Below, piece by piece: positions 46,518 to 55,748 of a stretch of DNA of 64,000 nucleotides. Source of the DNA: Pokkaliibacter plantistimulans (GTDB taxonomy: Bacteria > Pseudomonadota > Gammaproteobacteria > Pseudomonadales > Balneatricaceae); NCBI RefSeq assembly GCF_003194385.1, contig NZ_LAPT01000047.1, positions 1 to 64,000 of the forward strand, written 5' to 3'. The notes beneath the pieces were generated by a model that was given only the letters and a program-made list of their open reading frames with translations, was not told the origin of the DNA and made no database searches. Positions within the stretch are counted from its first letter, which is position 1. Every line of letters begins with the position of its first letter. The translations under genes were made by a program, and so were the position numbers.

Positions 46518-49166
46518 TTGCCCACGTTACCGCTTAACTGGCTAAACCGCTGCTACATGCGTACCAGAGCGTTGACCCTTCATGAAACTGGCCTGGAGGC
46601 TGGACGTAAATTATTGCCCATCCCTGAAGTGGACCAGCGCGTCCGCCTTGAACGTGGCTGGGTTTTCCACCGCCTGCACTGGGGCGATTTTCGTCTGCGA
46701 CTGTTTCGTCAGTCCGGTCTGGATGACTGGGGGCAATGGCTGCAGGAGGCTCATCAGGTCTATTGCCAGGCGCAACTGAAGGGTATCCATCAGCAGATGC
46801 TGGAAATGGCTGAGCAGTTCGAGCTGCAAATGGCCGGGCGTCAGCGTTACTGGCGTCACAGCCAGATAGAAGACTGGCTGCCGCATTTTGCCGAGATTGC
46901 TCCCTATTTTCAGTTGCTGGACCGTTTTGAAGATCTGCAACTGAAAGTCACCGATGCGATGCGCGCGCTGGCCAGGTTACTGGCAGACCCGGAAGGCTGT
47001 CGGCACACCTTCAACCAGATGCTGATGGAACAGCAGCAAGCCCGTTTCAAGACCTTCTTTGATCAGCTGGAAGCACATCCTCTGACTCAGGACCAGCGTC
47101 TGGCATGCCTGACAGATGAGGATAATGTTCTGGTTCTGGCGGGGGCGGGAACCGGCAAAACCAGTACCCTGTGTGCCAAGGCTGCGTGGCTGGTGGAGGC
47201 AGGGCTGGCGCAGCCAGAAGAGATTCTTATCCTGGCGTACGGCAAGGATGCCAGCCTGGAGTTGACGCAGCGTCTGGCAGCCTATACCGAACGCCAGCGG
47301 TCGTTACGCTCTGCTAATCCCTCACTGTCCACCAAGCCGTTGCTCGCCACTGAACCGGCTGCAGCCGACAATATGTACATGGATAAGGCCCCGGATGCGG
47401 CAAAAAGTGCTGCGCTGGACAAGATCAAGGTGTCTACCTTCCATGCCTTTGGCAAGGAGCTGATGGATGCCATCCCCGGTCAGAAGGCGACGGTAAGTCC
47501 ACTGGCGACTGATGCACGTGCCATGCGTCGCTTTGTCGATGACTGGTTGCAAAGTCAGTTTGCCGAGCTGAAATCAGCCAAGCATCTGGTCATTTACGCC
47601 GCTTATTATCTGTATCCATTGCAGTCTGAAGCATGCTTCACCGGCTTCCCAGCCTATCAGCGCTACGTGCGTGAGCAGGAAGTACGCACGCTGGCCGGGG
47701 AGCGGGTAAAAAGTTATGGCGAGCTGGAGATTGCCAACACCCTGTTTCTGCTGGGTATCGAATACCAGTATGAGCCAGGGTATCCCCACACCCACGAGGT
47801 GCTGAACAAGCCTTACCGACCTGACTTCTATCTGCCCCAGCTGGATATCTATCTCGAACATGTTGGGGAGAGTGACGAGCAGTCAAAAGACGCAGAAAGT
47901 CGCCTGTACCGACAGGAGCTGGAGTGGAAGCGTGAAGTTCATGCCGCTTGTGGCACTACGCTGATCTGTACCTACAGTCATGAGGCACAGGAAGGGCTGG
48001 CGGCGTTGCTGGAAGCACGGCTCAAGGCAGCCTGTCGAACGCAAAAGCGCCCATGGAAGGAGCTTATCCAGCCGCGGGGACCGCAGACCGTATTGGAGCA
48101 GCTGCAACGTCAGGGGCAAATAGGGCGCTTGTCCCAGCTGCTGGCAGACTGTCTCAGTCGCTTCAAGGAAAGCCGGTTGAGTCTTAAGGACATGCAGCAA
48201 AGTGGTGATCTGAGTCTGGAGGGGCGACGCCTGGCAGCCTTTGCTGTGTTGCTCGAAGGGCTGGTGAAGCATTATCAGCAGTATCTCAGGCTCGCTGGGC
48301 AAATGGATTTCAGCGACATGATCCGGGTGGCCTGGAAGTCGCTGGCCAAAGATAACTTTCATAGCAAAACGCAGCACCGTTTCCGTTACCGCTATCTGCT
48401 GGTAGACGAGTTTCAGGATATCTCCCCGCAAAGAGCCGAACTGCTCAAGGCGCTGAAAGCGGCAGATCCATCGACCAGCCTGTTTGCCGTGGGTGACGAC
48501 TGGCAGGCCATTTACCGGTTCAACGGCGGAGATGTGCGGCTGACCTTCAATTTTGCCGAACATTTTGGTCATACCGCGCAGGTCGTGCTAGGTACCACCT
48601 TCCGTTTCAACAACCGTATTGCGGCAGTGGCCAACCGTTTCGTCCAGAGTAACCCGGCGCAGTTGCCGAAAACCCTGCAAAGTCTGACCTCCAGCAACCG
48701 TGCCGAGATCGTCCTGCTGGCAGGGCAGAAAGAGGAAGTCATCGGGCAGGCACTGGCGGCAATACAGCAGGAGAATCAGCAAACAGAAAAATCCGTGTCA
48801 GTCATGCTATTGGCGAGGATGAATCGCAGTGAACCTGATGTGAGCGAATGGGCCGACAGCTATCCGGGTTTGCGTCTGGAGTTTATGACGGCACATAAAG
48901 CCAAAGGCTGCGAGGCAGACTACGTCATCTTGCTGGATGTGGTGCAGGGGGAAACAGGCTTTCCTTCCAATAAACCCCACGATCCCCTGATTGACTGCTT
49001 TCTGGCTGACAAGGAAGAGTTTGCGGATGCGGAGGAGCGACGGCTGTTCTATGTGGCACTGACGCGCGCACGACGCCGGGTGTTTATTCATACGCAGCGT
49101 GGTGAGGAATCGGTCTTTGTCAAAGAGCTGCAGCGCTACAAGAAAGAAGTGCTGAACTGGGTTTGA
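46518..49166 (+). CDS. UvrD/HelD-type superfamily 1 DNA helicase
   Basis: 882 residues; TTG start with AAAAGGA seven bases upstream. SF1 helicase motifs in order: Walker A LAGAGTGKTS, Ia region EEILILAYGKDA, STFHAFG, motif II LLVDEFQD, motif III GDDWQAIYRF, motif IV FRFNNRI, motif V MTAHKAKGCEADYVI, motif VI LFYVALTRAR. Between motifs Ia and II (about 401-508) lies a segment with RPDFYLPQLDIYLEHVG and a WKRE helix, resembling the PD-(D/E)xK-like region of helicase IV proteins; the usual Lys of ExK is not seen. E. coli HelD has 684 residues; the extra length is partly in the N-terminus and in a loop near 270-300. Role: DNA unwinding in recombination or repair. Confidence 0.87.
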   Translation: MPTLPLNWLNRCYMRTRALTLHETGLEAGRKLLPIPEVDQRVRLERGWVFHRLHWGDFRLRLFRQSGLDDWGQWLQEAHQVYCQAQLKGIHQQMLEMAEQFELQMAGRQRYWRHSQIEDWLPHFAEIAPYFQLLDRFEDLQLKVTDAMRALARLLADPEGCRHTFNQMLMEQQQARFKTFFDQLEAHPLTQDQRLACLTDEDNVLVLAGAGTGKTSTLCAKAAWLVEAGLAQPEEILILAYGKDASLELTQRLAAYTERQRSLRSANPSLSTKPLLATEPAAADNMYMDKAPDAAKSAALDKIKVSTFHAFGKELMDAIPGQKATVSPLATDARAMRRFVDDWLQSQFAELKSAKHLVIYAAYYLYPLQSEACFTGFPAYQRYVREQEVRTLAGERVKSYGELEIANTLFLLGIEYQYEPGYPHTHEVLNKPYRPDFYLPQLDIYLEHVGESDEQSKDAESRLYRQELEWKREVHAACGTTLICTYSHEAQEGLAALLEARLKAACRTQKRPWKELIQPRGPQTVLEQLQRQGQIGRLSQLLADCLSRFKESRLSLKDMQQSGDLSLEGRRLAAFAVLLEGLVKHYQQYLRLAGQMDFSDMIRVAWKSLAKDNFHSKTQHRFRYRYLLVDEFQDISPQRAELLKALKAADPSTSLFAVGDDWQAIYRFNGGDVRLTFNFAEHFGHTAQVVLGTTFRFNNRIAAVANRFVQSNPAQLPKTLQSLTSSNRAEIVLLAGQKEEVIGQALAAIQQENQQTEKSVSVMLLARMNRSEPDVSEWADSYPGLRLEFMTAHKAKGCEADYVILLDVVQGETGFPSNKPHDPLIDCFLADKEEFADAEERRLFYVALTRARRRVFIHTQRGEESVFVKELQRYKKEVLNWV

Positions 49167-49214
49167 TCAGCGGCCCTGCCGGGGTCGGCATCCAAGCAGG
49201 AGAAACTGAACAAT

Positions 49215-49655
49215 ATGACCATGTTTGCGTGCGCCCGGCATCGATGCCGACCTGTGGCTCTGCTGGCAGGTTGCCTGTGCCTGTCCGGGTTTTTTGCGGG
49301 ATCCGCGCTGGCAGAAGGCAGACTGCGGATTCTTGACTGCCAGATCACCCGCCATTGCGATGGCGCAGGGCAGTGCGCTGCTGGAGGGGAAAAGGTGGTC
49401 TTTCAGATGGCACCGCAGCATCTGGATGAGGGTGGCGCCGGCAGTTATCAACTGAGTTACGGGGCGCCGGGGCAGGGCGAAGTGAAATTGCCCATGACGG
49501 CAACTTCCTATGCGGGCCCGTTTTTGTGGAGCATGGCGGAGGAGCGTGACACTTTACTGGCCAGTTCTGAAAGCCTGTTTCTCTGGCACCAGTTGCGTTT
49601 GACGCCAACACCGCAGGCAACGGTGTCCTTTCTCAGCTGTACCCTGCGTCAATAG
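49215..49655 (+). CDS. Small exported protein of unknown function
   Basis: 146 residues. Signal peptide with basic N-terminus and hydrophobic core (ALLAGCLCLSGFFAGSALA), cleaved near ALAEG. The mature part (about 110 residues) has four cysteines, CQITRHC and CAAGGE near the start and C at the C-terminal SFLSCTLRQ, suggesting disulphides in the periplasm. No family recognised. Starts 48 bases after the helicase stop. Confidence 0.65.
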   Translation: MTMFACARHRCRPVALLAGCLCLSGFFAGSALAEGRLRILDCQITRHCDGAGQCAAGGEKVVFQMAPQHLDEGGAGSYQLSYGAPGQGEVKLPMTATSYAGPFLWSMAEERDTLLASSESLFLWHQLRLTPTPQATVSFLSCTLRQ

Positions 49656-50056
49656 TGTGCCCTTTGCCAGCCCGCTGCAGGACTGGCTTCTGAATGTTTC
49701 CATTCATTCCACGGTTGGCATAGATCAGCATGAACTGGAGAAGTTGAGTACCACCCTGTACAGCCGCGCGGATTCTGCGATACTGTCGCCCGCAGGAGGC
49801 CGCATACCCAAACGACCTCCTGTATCTCCCTTACCTGTCTATTTCTTACGCTAACGTTCTTTCCCTGAAGCTCTCTTCTTACTCTGGATTCAGCGAGCCT
49901 GTGATCCGGGGTGATGCTGCGCGCATGTCATGGTTCGGGCGTATCCGTCGTCGAGTAACACAGTGTAAGGGAATTCCCCGCGGGGGGAGCTGTTTATTCC
50001 TTTGGTTGATCGGCAATAATCGCCAAGGGGTGGTTGGGCGCATCGGAGCAGCGTGT
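49656..50056. other. Intergenic region with inverted repeat
   Basis: About 400 bases with no supported gene. CAGGAGG (49793-49799) and CCTCCTG (49816-49822) form a seven-base inverted repeat with a 16-base loop. The frame open from 49901 into the acyltransferase gene is probably untranslated leader, because the conserved protein begins at the GTG at 50057. Confidence 0.45.
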
Positions 50057-51103
50057 GTGACAAAACGTATTGTCGAGTTTGATTATCTGCGTGGCATCGC
50101 CATCATCTATATCGTCCTGGGGCACTCCATTTCCAATTCCGGACAGGGATTCCCGCTATGGCTGGAAAACCTGCTGCGAGGTGGGACGGGCGTTTTCGTT
50201 TTTGTCTCTGGCTTCTTCTTTCATCGTATTTTCTACCCACGGTTTGCCTACAAGGACTTCATGCTGAAAAAGCTGCAAAACGTCTTTGTGCCCTTTCTAG
50301 TAGTGTCGATGGTGGGCTTGCTGCTGCAGAGCGGTGAGCTGACCTTTATCCATCACAAAACATGGGATGTGGTGCTTGCAGCAGACTGGAAAACCCTGCA
50401 GACAGGCTTCGTGCTTTTTCCACACTGGTACATTCCTTTCATCATGCTGACCTTCGCTGTATCCCCCGTGCATAAGTGGTACATCGAGGCCAGGCCCGCC
50501 ATACAGTGGGTGCTGTTTGCTGCCAGTTTTATTGCGTCGGCGCTGATCCATCGCGGCGAAGAAAACATCAACGTGATCCACTCGGTGTTTTATTTCACGC
50601 CTTTCTATCTGCTGGGCATTCTCTATTCCCAGTATCAGGACAGCTTCTATCGTCACGACAAGGCTATCCAGTGGCTGTGCTGGATCGTGATGATTCTGGC
50701 GGTCTATATGCAGACTTACGTGGATGCCCATGTCGGTAACTACCACAAGCCCGCCTTTGAGTGGCGTGGTGTGGACTGGCAGATGGTGCAGAAGATGGCA
50801 GCCTGCATTCTGTTGCTGGAACTGAGCCGCTGGATGGTGGGTAAGCCCGGTGCGGATCACCTACATTTTCTTGCCCGTATCAGCTTCGCTATCTTCTTCC
50901 TGCATCCCATTTTCGCGGTCATTATCGGCACTACCATCTGGTACGCCGGTACTCATTATGGTGTGCATTTACCGCAGACACTGGGGTGGAGTCTGGGCTT
51001 CTCGCTGTTGATGTATCTCTATCTGATGTATTGCACCGTGGCTCTGGTGCTATTGCTGAAACGCTGCCTGGGAGAGCGCAGCCGTTGGGTAATGGGTTGG
51101 TAA
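50057..51103 (+). CDS. Acyltransferase-3 family membrane protein, copy 1
   Basis: 348 residues from GTG with CGGAG eight bases upstream; the paralogue next door starts the same way, which supports this choice. About ten membrane helices. FDYLRGIAIIYIVLGHS carries the Arg and His expected of the acyltransferase-3 (OafA/WecH/NodX) family, followed by GGTGVFVFVSGFFFHR. These enzymes move acetyl or other short acyl groups onto sugars, glycans or lipids at the membrane. Product and substrate unknown. The closing GKPGADHLHFLARISFA and SRWVMGW are near identical in copy 2. Confidence 0.85.
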   Translation: MTKRIVEFDYLRGIAIIYIVLGHSISNSGQGFPLWLENLLRGGTGVFVFVSGFFFHRIFYPRFAYKDFMLKKLQNVFVPFLVVSMVGLLLQSGELTFIHHKTWDVVLAADWKTLQTGFVLFPHWYIPFIMLTFAVSPVHKWYIEARPAIQWVLFAASFIASALIHRGEENINVIHSVFYFTPFYLLGILYSQYQDSFYRHDKAIQWLCWIVMILAVYMQTYVDAHVGNYHKPAFEWRGVDWQMVQKMAACILLLELSRWMVGKPGADHLHFLARISFAIFFLHPIFAVIIGTTIWYAGTHYGVHLPQTLGWSLGFSLLMYLYLMYCTVALVLLLKRCLGERSRWVMGW

Positions 51104-51151
51104 GATGCCAGCCCTTTGCCATCCATTTTCGTGCTGCATGGAGTGACAGCC

Positions 51152-52195
51152 GTGAATCATCGTATTCTTGAATTCGACTATCTGCGTGGCATTGCCATCC
51201 TCTACATTTTATTAGGCCATTCCATCTACAACTCAAACGAAGGCTTTCCGGTACTGCTGGAGAACCTGCTGCGCGGTGGTACGGGAGTGTTTGTCTTCGT
51301 TTCTGGCTTCTTTTTCCATCGGGTGTTCTATCGCCAGTTTGAATATCGCTCCTTCATGGTGAAGAAGATTCAGAATGTCTTCGTGCCTTTTCTGGTGATT
51401 TCCGCTGTCGCCATTGTGCTGCAAATGAATGAATGGCTGTTCATCCACGGCAATACCTGGGACGAAGCGCTGGAAATTGAATGGAAGATTCTCCGCGATG
51501 GCTACGTGCTGTTCCCGCATTGGTATATCCCGTTCATAATGCTGACCTTTTTGTTGTCACCATGGCACAAGGCCTATATCGAGAAGCCTCTGGCGCTGCA
51601 GCTTGGGGTGCTGGCACTGAGCAGTGTGGTGGCGGTTTTTCTCCAGCGTGGTGCTGACAACGGGCCGATACAGTCGCTGTTCTATTTCACCCCGTTTTAC
51701 CTTCTGGGCATCCTGTATTCCCAGTATCAGGGCTGGTTTGAGCGCAACAAGAAGCCGTTGCTGATGCTCTGTGCCGTGCTGGTGCTGGTAGCGCTGTACA
51801 TGCAGACCTATGTGTTCTTCCATGTGGGCAACTACCATAATGCGCCGCTGCGTTTCCGTGGTGTGGACTGGCAGTTCATACAGAAAATGGCGATCTGCTT
51901 ACTGTTGCTGGAGCTGAGCCGCTGGATGGTGGGCAAGCCGGGTGCGGATCATCTGCACTTTCTCGCCCGTATCAGTTTTGCGCTCTTCTTCCTGCATCCC
52001 TTCCTGTCGATGGTGGTAGCTGACGGGCTGTTATTTCTGCATAACGTCTTCGCTTTCGACATCCCGCATAACACCCCCTGGTCCATGGGAATGCTGGTAT
52101 TCCTGTTCCTGTTCCTGACGTACGGCACGGTTGGGTTGATTCTGTTACTCAAACGCTGGTTAGGCCACAACAGCCGCTGGGTCATGGGCTGGTAG
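51152..52195 (+). CDS. Acyltransferase-3 family membrane protein, copy 2
   Basis: 347 residues from GTG with GGAG nine bases upstream. Aligns along its whole length with copy 1 without large gaps (FDYLRGIAILYILLGHS, ENLLRGGTGVFVFVSGFFFHR, FPHWYIPFIMLTF, YFTPFYLLGILYSQYQ), with roughly two thirds of residues the same by eye. The 48-base spacing and shared direction point to a tandem duplication followed by divergence in the loops. They may differ in acceptor. Confidence 0.85.
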   Translation: MNHRILEFDYLRGIAILYILLGHSIYNSNEGFPVLLENLLRGGTGVFVFVSGFFFHRVFYRQFEYRSFMVKKIQNVFVPFLVISAVAIVLQMNEWLFIHGNTWDEALEIEWKILRDGYVLFPHWYIPFIMLTFLLSPWHKAYIEKPLALQLGVLALSSVVAVFLQRGADNGPIQSLFYFTPFYLLGILYSQYQGWFERNKKPLLMLCAVLVLVALYMQTYVFFHVGNYHNAPLRFRGVDWQFIQKMAICLLLLELSRWMVGKPGADHLHFLARISFALFFLHPFLSMVVADGLLFLHNVFAFDIPHNTPWSMGMLVFLFLFLTYGTVGLILLLKRWLGHNSRWVMGW

Positions 52196-52231
52196 TGCGC
52201 TACCTGACAAGGTGCCATCTGCCTGGGGTGG

Positions 52232-52717
52232 TTAATTGCGCAGCATCGAGCGGATGACATGCGCAACCACCCCGAAAATCTCCAAATCCATACCCTCGTT
52301 GATGCTGATCGGCAGCTGACGGGAGTTCAGAGGTAACAGGCGAAGCTGAGGCTGGGTCGCCAGCTTGCGTACCATGAACTGCCCGTTCAGACGAACGACC
52401 ACCAGATCGCCATGGCGTGCCTGCAAGGCGCGATCGACCACCAGAATGTCATTGGGAGCAATGCCCATACCCTGCATGGCCTCGCCACTGGCGCGCAGGA
52501 AAAAGGTGGCTGTGGGATGTTTCACACAGAGTTCATTCAGATCAAGGGGGTGATCAACGCTCTGCCCATCACGTTCTGGCAGGCTGGCGTAGCCCTCGGT
52601 CACCAAGCTCTTGCCCGTCTCACGCTGTGGCTGCGAACCGCTATGGTTGAACAGCAATGACAGGCCCAGGTTCTTGAAGAAACCGCTACGTCCCAGCAAG
52701 GTGATCTCATGCATCAT
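52232..52717 (-). CDS. UmuD-like S24 protein with substituted catalytic residues
   Basis: 161 residues from the second in-frame Met (GAGG six bases upstream; Met at 52729 lacks a site). It aligns with E. coli UmuD from LDLNELCVKHPTATFFLRASG through the C-terminal FGVVAHVIRSM. UmuD Ser60 in SGDSM is Ala80 here (SGEAM, codon GCC); Lys97 in FTVKKL is Arg117 (FMVRKL); and the Cys24-Gly25 self-cleavage site aligns with Glu41-Gly42. The protein should therefore not cleave itself. The N-terminal arm is about 20 residues longer than in E. coli UmuD. A perfect LexA box lies 50 bases upstream. No umuC is adjacent. It may act as an uncleavable UmuD-type partner of a polymerase or as a regulator (inference). 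Confidence 0.85.
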   Translation of the reverse strand: MMHEITLLGRSGFFKNLGLSLLFNHSGSQPQRETGKSLVTEGYASLPERDGQSVDHPLDLNELCVKHPTATFFLRASGEAMQGMGIAPNDILVVDRALQARHGDLVVVRLNGQFMVRKLATQPQLRLLPLNSRQLPISINEGMDLEIFGVVAHVIRSMLRN

Positions 52718-52766
52718 GGCTGACCTCATTGAATGTTTAGGCAGAAACGACGAACTACTGTGTGAG

Positions 52767-52782
52767 CTGTGTATTTATACAG
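52767..52782 (-). promoter_or_regulatory. LexA (SOS) box
   Basis: CTGTGTATTTATACAG matches the gammaproteobacterial LexA consensus CTGT-N8-ACAG in all eight fixed positions with an AT-rich centre. On the minus strand it contains TATAAA, a probable -10 box, so LexA would block RNA polymerase directly. It lies 50 bases before the UmuD-like start codon. Confidence 0.85.
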
Positions 52783-52932
52783 TGGTTTGTTGGGCGAGAA
52801 AAGATGGGAAGGATAAAAATGCTGTATGAAAAAACAGTAATTCAGTAAGTGTTTGATTTTGAATGGCAGTAACTATCACTGAAAGGTGCTGCAGGAAGGG
52901 GGTCTTGTAAGAAGGGATTGCAGGAAGGGACT

Positions 52933-52963
52933 GCACCATGAGGCATTCACAGCCCCATGGTGC
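52933..52963 (-). terminator. Hairpin downstream of DUF1479 gene
   Basis: GCACCATG (52933-52940) pairs with CATGGTGC (52956-52963), eight bases, loop of 15. It lies about 50 bases past the DUF1479 stop and may end that transcript. Nearby, TGCAGGAAGGG occurs twice (52890-52900 and 52919-52929). No T run. Confidence 0.4.
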
Positions 52964-53011
52964 GTTCAGTGATGCTTTATGCAGATCGCAGGAGCAGATC
53001 GTGAAGACGTC

Positions 53012-54250
53012 CTAATAGCCCATTTGCCGTCTGCCCAGTTCCGTCAGGTCGTCAGGTAAGGCTCTGCCAGTGAAGGCCACTTCGTAATTCTCCGGAGCAA
53101 AGTCTGGGGACGATTCGCCTGCTTCAAAGGCGGGCCGTTGCAACGCCAGGAAGTCGCGATTCTTCTGGCAGTCGGGAGCGGCACCTATATAGATCACATT
53201 GCTGTAGCCCTGACCTTTGTTGTGATCTTCGACACCATGAATCACATCCGGGTGCCACCACACGGTATCGCCGGGATAAACCGTCGGGATGGGCACAAAG
53301 GCCTGTAGCAACAGCTGATGATACTTTTCCGTCACGGACAGGGCGCGACCGGCTTTAGCGCCACAGAGCTCATCGTCTGGCACATCATCCTGCAGTGCCC
53401 GCAGCAGCATCCAGGCCATGGCATCCGCGATGGGGACGAGGTTCAGGGTGCCATCTCCCGGACCTTGCTGGCTCATGGCCGTCCAGCCCTGATAGGTACG
53501 GAACATGCGGCAGACCGCCGGTGAGGGGATCTCCACAGCTTCGGTGCGGTACAGGGAGTCAAATGGCTGGTAGGCTGCCAGATCGCCGCCGAATACGTGG
53601 CGGTATACCTGGCGATAGCTGGGTTCGATCCAGCGTTCGATGGTGCCGCCGTCGACATGAGGTGACAGACCCAGTGTCTTGTCCCCCGGCTCACGCTGGC
53701 GTACACGATCAGCGTAGCTGCATTCCTGATCAGGATTGAAGACCTGCTGACCGTCATATTCGAAGGTCCACAGCCGGTTGAGCCAGCGCCGAGTGAGAGC
53801 CAGCTGCTCCGACTGACGTGCCATCACCTGTGGTTTGGACCAGTACAGGCCAAAAATTTGCGGGCGACCGCTGGCTAACGCACTGAAGTAGTTGTCGAGC
53901 CCGCGTTTTTCTACCTCCTTGCTGAAGTAGTCATTCTCGTTGACGTACTCCATCAGCTGACGATTCCACTCATCCACCTGTTCACGCGGGAACACGTTGC
54001 GCACCACCACACAGCCGCGACGGCGAATACGTGCCTTGAGTTCCTCCATACCGTCATCCTGCAGGTCGGCAAAGTCCACCTCCGGGATGGGAGATTCCCC
54101 GTTGGCTACGCAGGCCTGAATTTCCTCTACTTGCTGCTGGATGCGAGCTGTCATGGCGGCAAAGCGTTCTGGCAGGTCACTGATCTGTGCTTTCAGCAGG
54201 CGTTTGGCTTCAGCAATGCGAGGGCGGAACTGTTCGGGATCAAGGCTCAT
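53012..54250 (-). CDS. DUF1479 (YbiU-like) putative Fe(II)/2-oxoglutarate oxygenase
   Basis: 412 residues, the family length. Conserved parts: RGCVVVRNVFPREQVDEWN, LGLSPHVDGGTIERW with the HxD metal pair, and PGDTVWWHPDVIHGVEDHN with the distal His. This is the facial triad layout of non-haem Fe(II)/2-oxoglutarate dioxygenases of the phytanoyl-CoA hydroxylase type. Substrate unknown for the family. It lies 46 bases after the LacI regulator on the same strand, so it is probably in that transcript and linked to the sugar locus. Confidence 0.85.
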   Translation of the reverse strand: MSLDPEQFRPRIAEAKRLLKAQISDLPERFAAMTARIQQQVEEIQACVANGESPIPEVDFADLQDDGMEELKARIRRRGCVVVRNVFPREQVDEWNRQLMEYVNENDYFSKEVEKRGLDNYFSALASGRPQIFGLYWSKPQVMARQSEQLALTRRWLNRLWTFEYDGQQVFNPDQECSYADRVRQREPGDKTLGLSPHVDGGTIERWIEPSYRQVYRHVFGGDLAAYQPFDSLYRTEAVEIPSPAVCRMFRTYQGWTAMSQQGPGDGTLNLVPIADAMAWMLLRALQDDVPDDELCGAKAGRALSVTEKYHQLLLQAFVPIPTVYPGDTVWWHPDVIHGVEDHNKGQGYSNVIYIGAAPDCQKNRDFLALQRPAFEAGESSPDFAPENYEVAFTGRALPDDLTELGRRQMGY

Positions 54251-54296
54251 GGTGCAGGTCTCCAGAGGCTGATATTGGATTTATTGTGGGCGTCCG

Positions 54297-55346
54297 TTAT
54301 TGCGGTAGTTGCAAGTGAGTAAGCACGGGAAGGGGCTCCGGCTGTTCACTGCTTCTGATCAGTTGCAGGATCTGTTCAGCCATGATGCCGCCTGCCTGTT
54401 GCAGGTTTTCCTTGAAGCGGATCAATGGCAGGTTGAGATAGTCGCCGATGCTGGTGAGCTGTTTGATCGCAATATCCACATCGCTGCCAATAACGCGGCC
54501 ACGACGTTGCAGCAGGGAGATCACCGGCAAGGCGGCGGTTTCTTCGGGAATGAAAAACGCATCGCAGTCCTGCCAGACGGTATCGGCATAGGCATGAAGC
54601 TGTTCCGGCAAGGTGTTCAGATCCACTCCCTCAGCTATCAGCCGGGGCAGACCCGCTTCATGCATGGCACGGCTGTAGCCATCGAGAATATGCCCGCGGT
54701 AGGTGTTACGCGCTGGTGGCAGGATCACCCTGATACGCGTGCGGCCGCGCGCTATCAGTGCCTGAGTGGCCTGATAGGCAAAGGTTTCATTGGCAAAATC
54801 ACAGTAGCTGTGAGGCGTTACCATTTCGGTACGACCGTGGGTGACAAAGGGCATGCCCACTTCGCTGAGGTATTTCACCCGCGGATCCTGTGGTTGGGTA
54901 TGGGTCAGGATCAGTCCATCAGCAGCACGACGCTCCACCAGATAGCGCACGGTATCCAGTGGGCTTTCGCCAGGCTGTTCAGGTACCACTATCAGGTGGT
55001 AGCCGGAGTTGATCAGGCCGTCGCTTATGCCCAGCAGCATCAGGCGGGCGAAGGCGTGCAGCCGGTCTTCACGGTTGAGGACAAAGGCGATGACCTGGGT
55101 CCGGCCGGTCTTCAGGCGCACCGCTGCTCGGTCCTGGTGATAGCCGAGACGTTTGGCGGTCGCCAGTATTTCCTCGCGGGTTGCCTCACGCATGGGGCTG
55201 CCGCCCGACAGGGCACGGGATACCGTCGCAATGGAAAACCCGGTGGCCGCTGCAATCGTCTTGATGGTGGCGGAAGCTCTGGTCATCGATCCGCTGGTGG
55301 CTTTCATCACTGGGCTGCGGTCGGGCTTATCGGCTGTACTGACCAT
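54297..55346 (-). CDS. LacI-family transcriptional regulator
   Basis: 349 residues; Met at 55307 or 55286 is also possible since no start has a strong ribosome-binding site. The helix-turn-helix TIKTIAAATGFSIATVSRALSG is followed by a hinge and a periplasmic-binding-protein-like effector domain (GRTQVIAFVLN, VERRAADGLILTHTQP, ALIARGRTRIRVILPP, CDAFFIPEETAALPVI). Divergent from the sugar ABC operon. The TGAAAACGTTTTCA palindromes in between are typical LacI/GalR-type operators, so it likely represses the operon and itself until a sugar binds. Confidence 0.87.
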   Translation of the reverse strand: MVSTADKPDRSPVMKATSGSMTRASATIKTIAAATGFSIATVSRALSGGSPMREATREEILATAKRLGYHQDRAAVRLKTGRTQVIAFVLNREDRLHAFARLMLLGISDGLINSGYHLIVVPEQPGESPLDTVRYLVERRAADGLILTHTQPQDPRVKYLSEVGMPFVTHGRTEMVTPHSYCDFANETFAYQATQALIARGRTRIRVILPPARNTYRGHILDGYSRAMHEAGLPRLIAEGVDLNTLPEQLHAYADTVWQDCDAFFIPEETAALPVISLLQRRGRVIGSDVDIAIKQLTSIGDYLNLPLIRFKENLQQAGGIMAEQILQLIRSSEQPEPLPVLTHLQLPQ

Positions 55347-55433
55347 CTCGGTGTCGTTACCTGTTCAGGGTCTTCTGCAGTGTGTTGTGAGCGCTGTTGC
55401 TGCTCACTTCCTGCGGCTGAGTCTCGGGTTAAA

Positions 55434-55459
55434 ACAAAATGAAAACGTTTTCATTTTGT
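55434..55459. promoter_or_regulatory. 26-base perfect palindrome, LacI-type operator
   Basis: A perfect palindrome with core TGAAAACGTTTTCA flanked by ACAAAA and TTTTGT, in the divergent region between the LacI gene and the sugar operon. The central CG step and AAAACGTTTT core are characteristic of LacI/GalR operators. It lies about 90 bases upstream of the regulator start. Confidence 0.85.
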
Positions 55460-55558
55460 GCGGGAACTATAGAGCAAGCACTCAGACAAGTACAACCTGA
55501 CCCAGATAAAAATCCACTTTGACGAAAAACGATCTCTTTGCTAAGCCTTTATAGCCTA

Positions 55559-55572
55559 TGAAAACGTTTACA
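55559..55572. promoter_or_regulatory. Second LacI-type operator
   Basis: TGAAAACGTTTACA differs from the core of the upstream palindrome at one position. It sits 113 bases after the first operator (centre to centre about 119) and 177 before the binding-protein start. A weak promoter candidate, TTGACG at 55519 and TAAGCC 17 bases on, would place it at or just after the start of transcription. Two sites at this spacing could support looping. Confidence 0.7.
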
Positions 55573-55748
55573 GAGCGGGGCGGTTAGTGCCTCTGCAGAC
55601 GGTTCTTCAAATAGCCGTTGAACCGCATCCTGTCGAGTGAACGAAGTCTGAAAGAGCTATGCCATAACAGAAAAGCTATGCCGTAACAGAAGAGCCATGC
55701 AGTAAAAAGCGCCGCAAAGGCAGATTCCAAAAATAAGGAGAATAAGTA

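Noticed and set aside
47719..48040. PD-(D/E)xK-like insert in the helicase as a novel nuclease fusion
   Set aside because: Helicase IV proteins normally carry a similar segment here, and the Lys of ExK is missing, so it is not clearly new or active.
54309..55442. 377-codon plus-strand frame opposite the LacI gene
   Set aside because: The minus strand has a clear helix-turn-helix and effector domain; this frame is its shadow.
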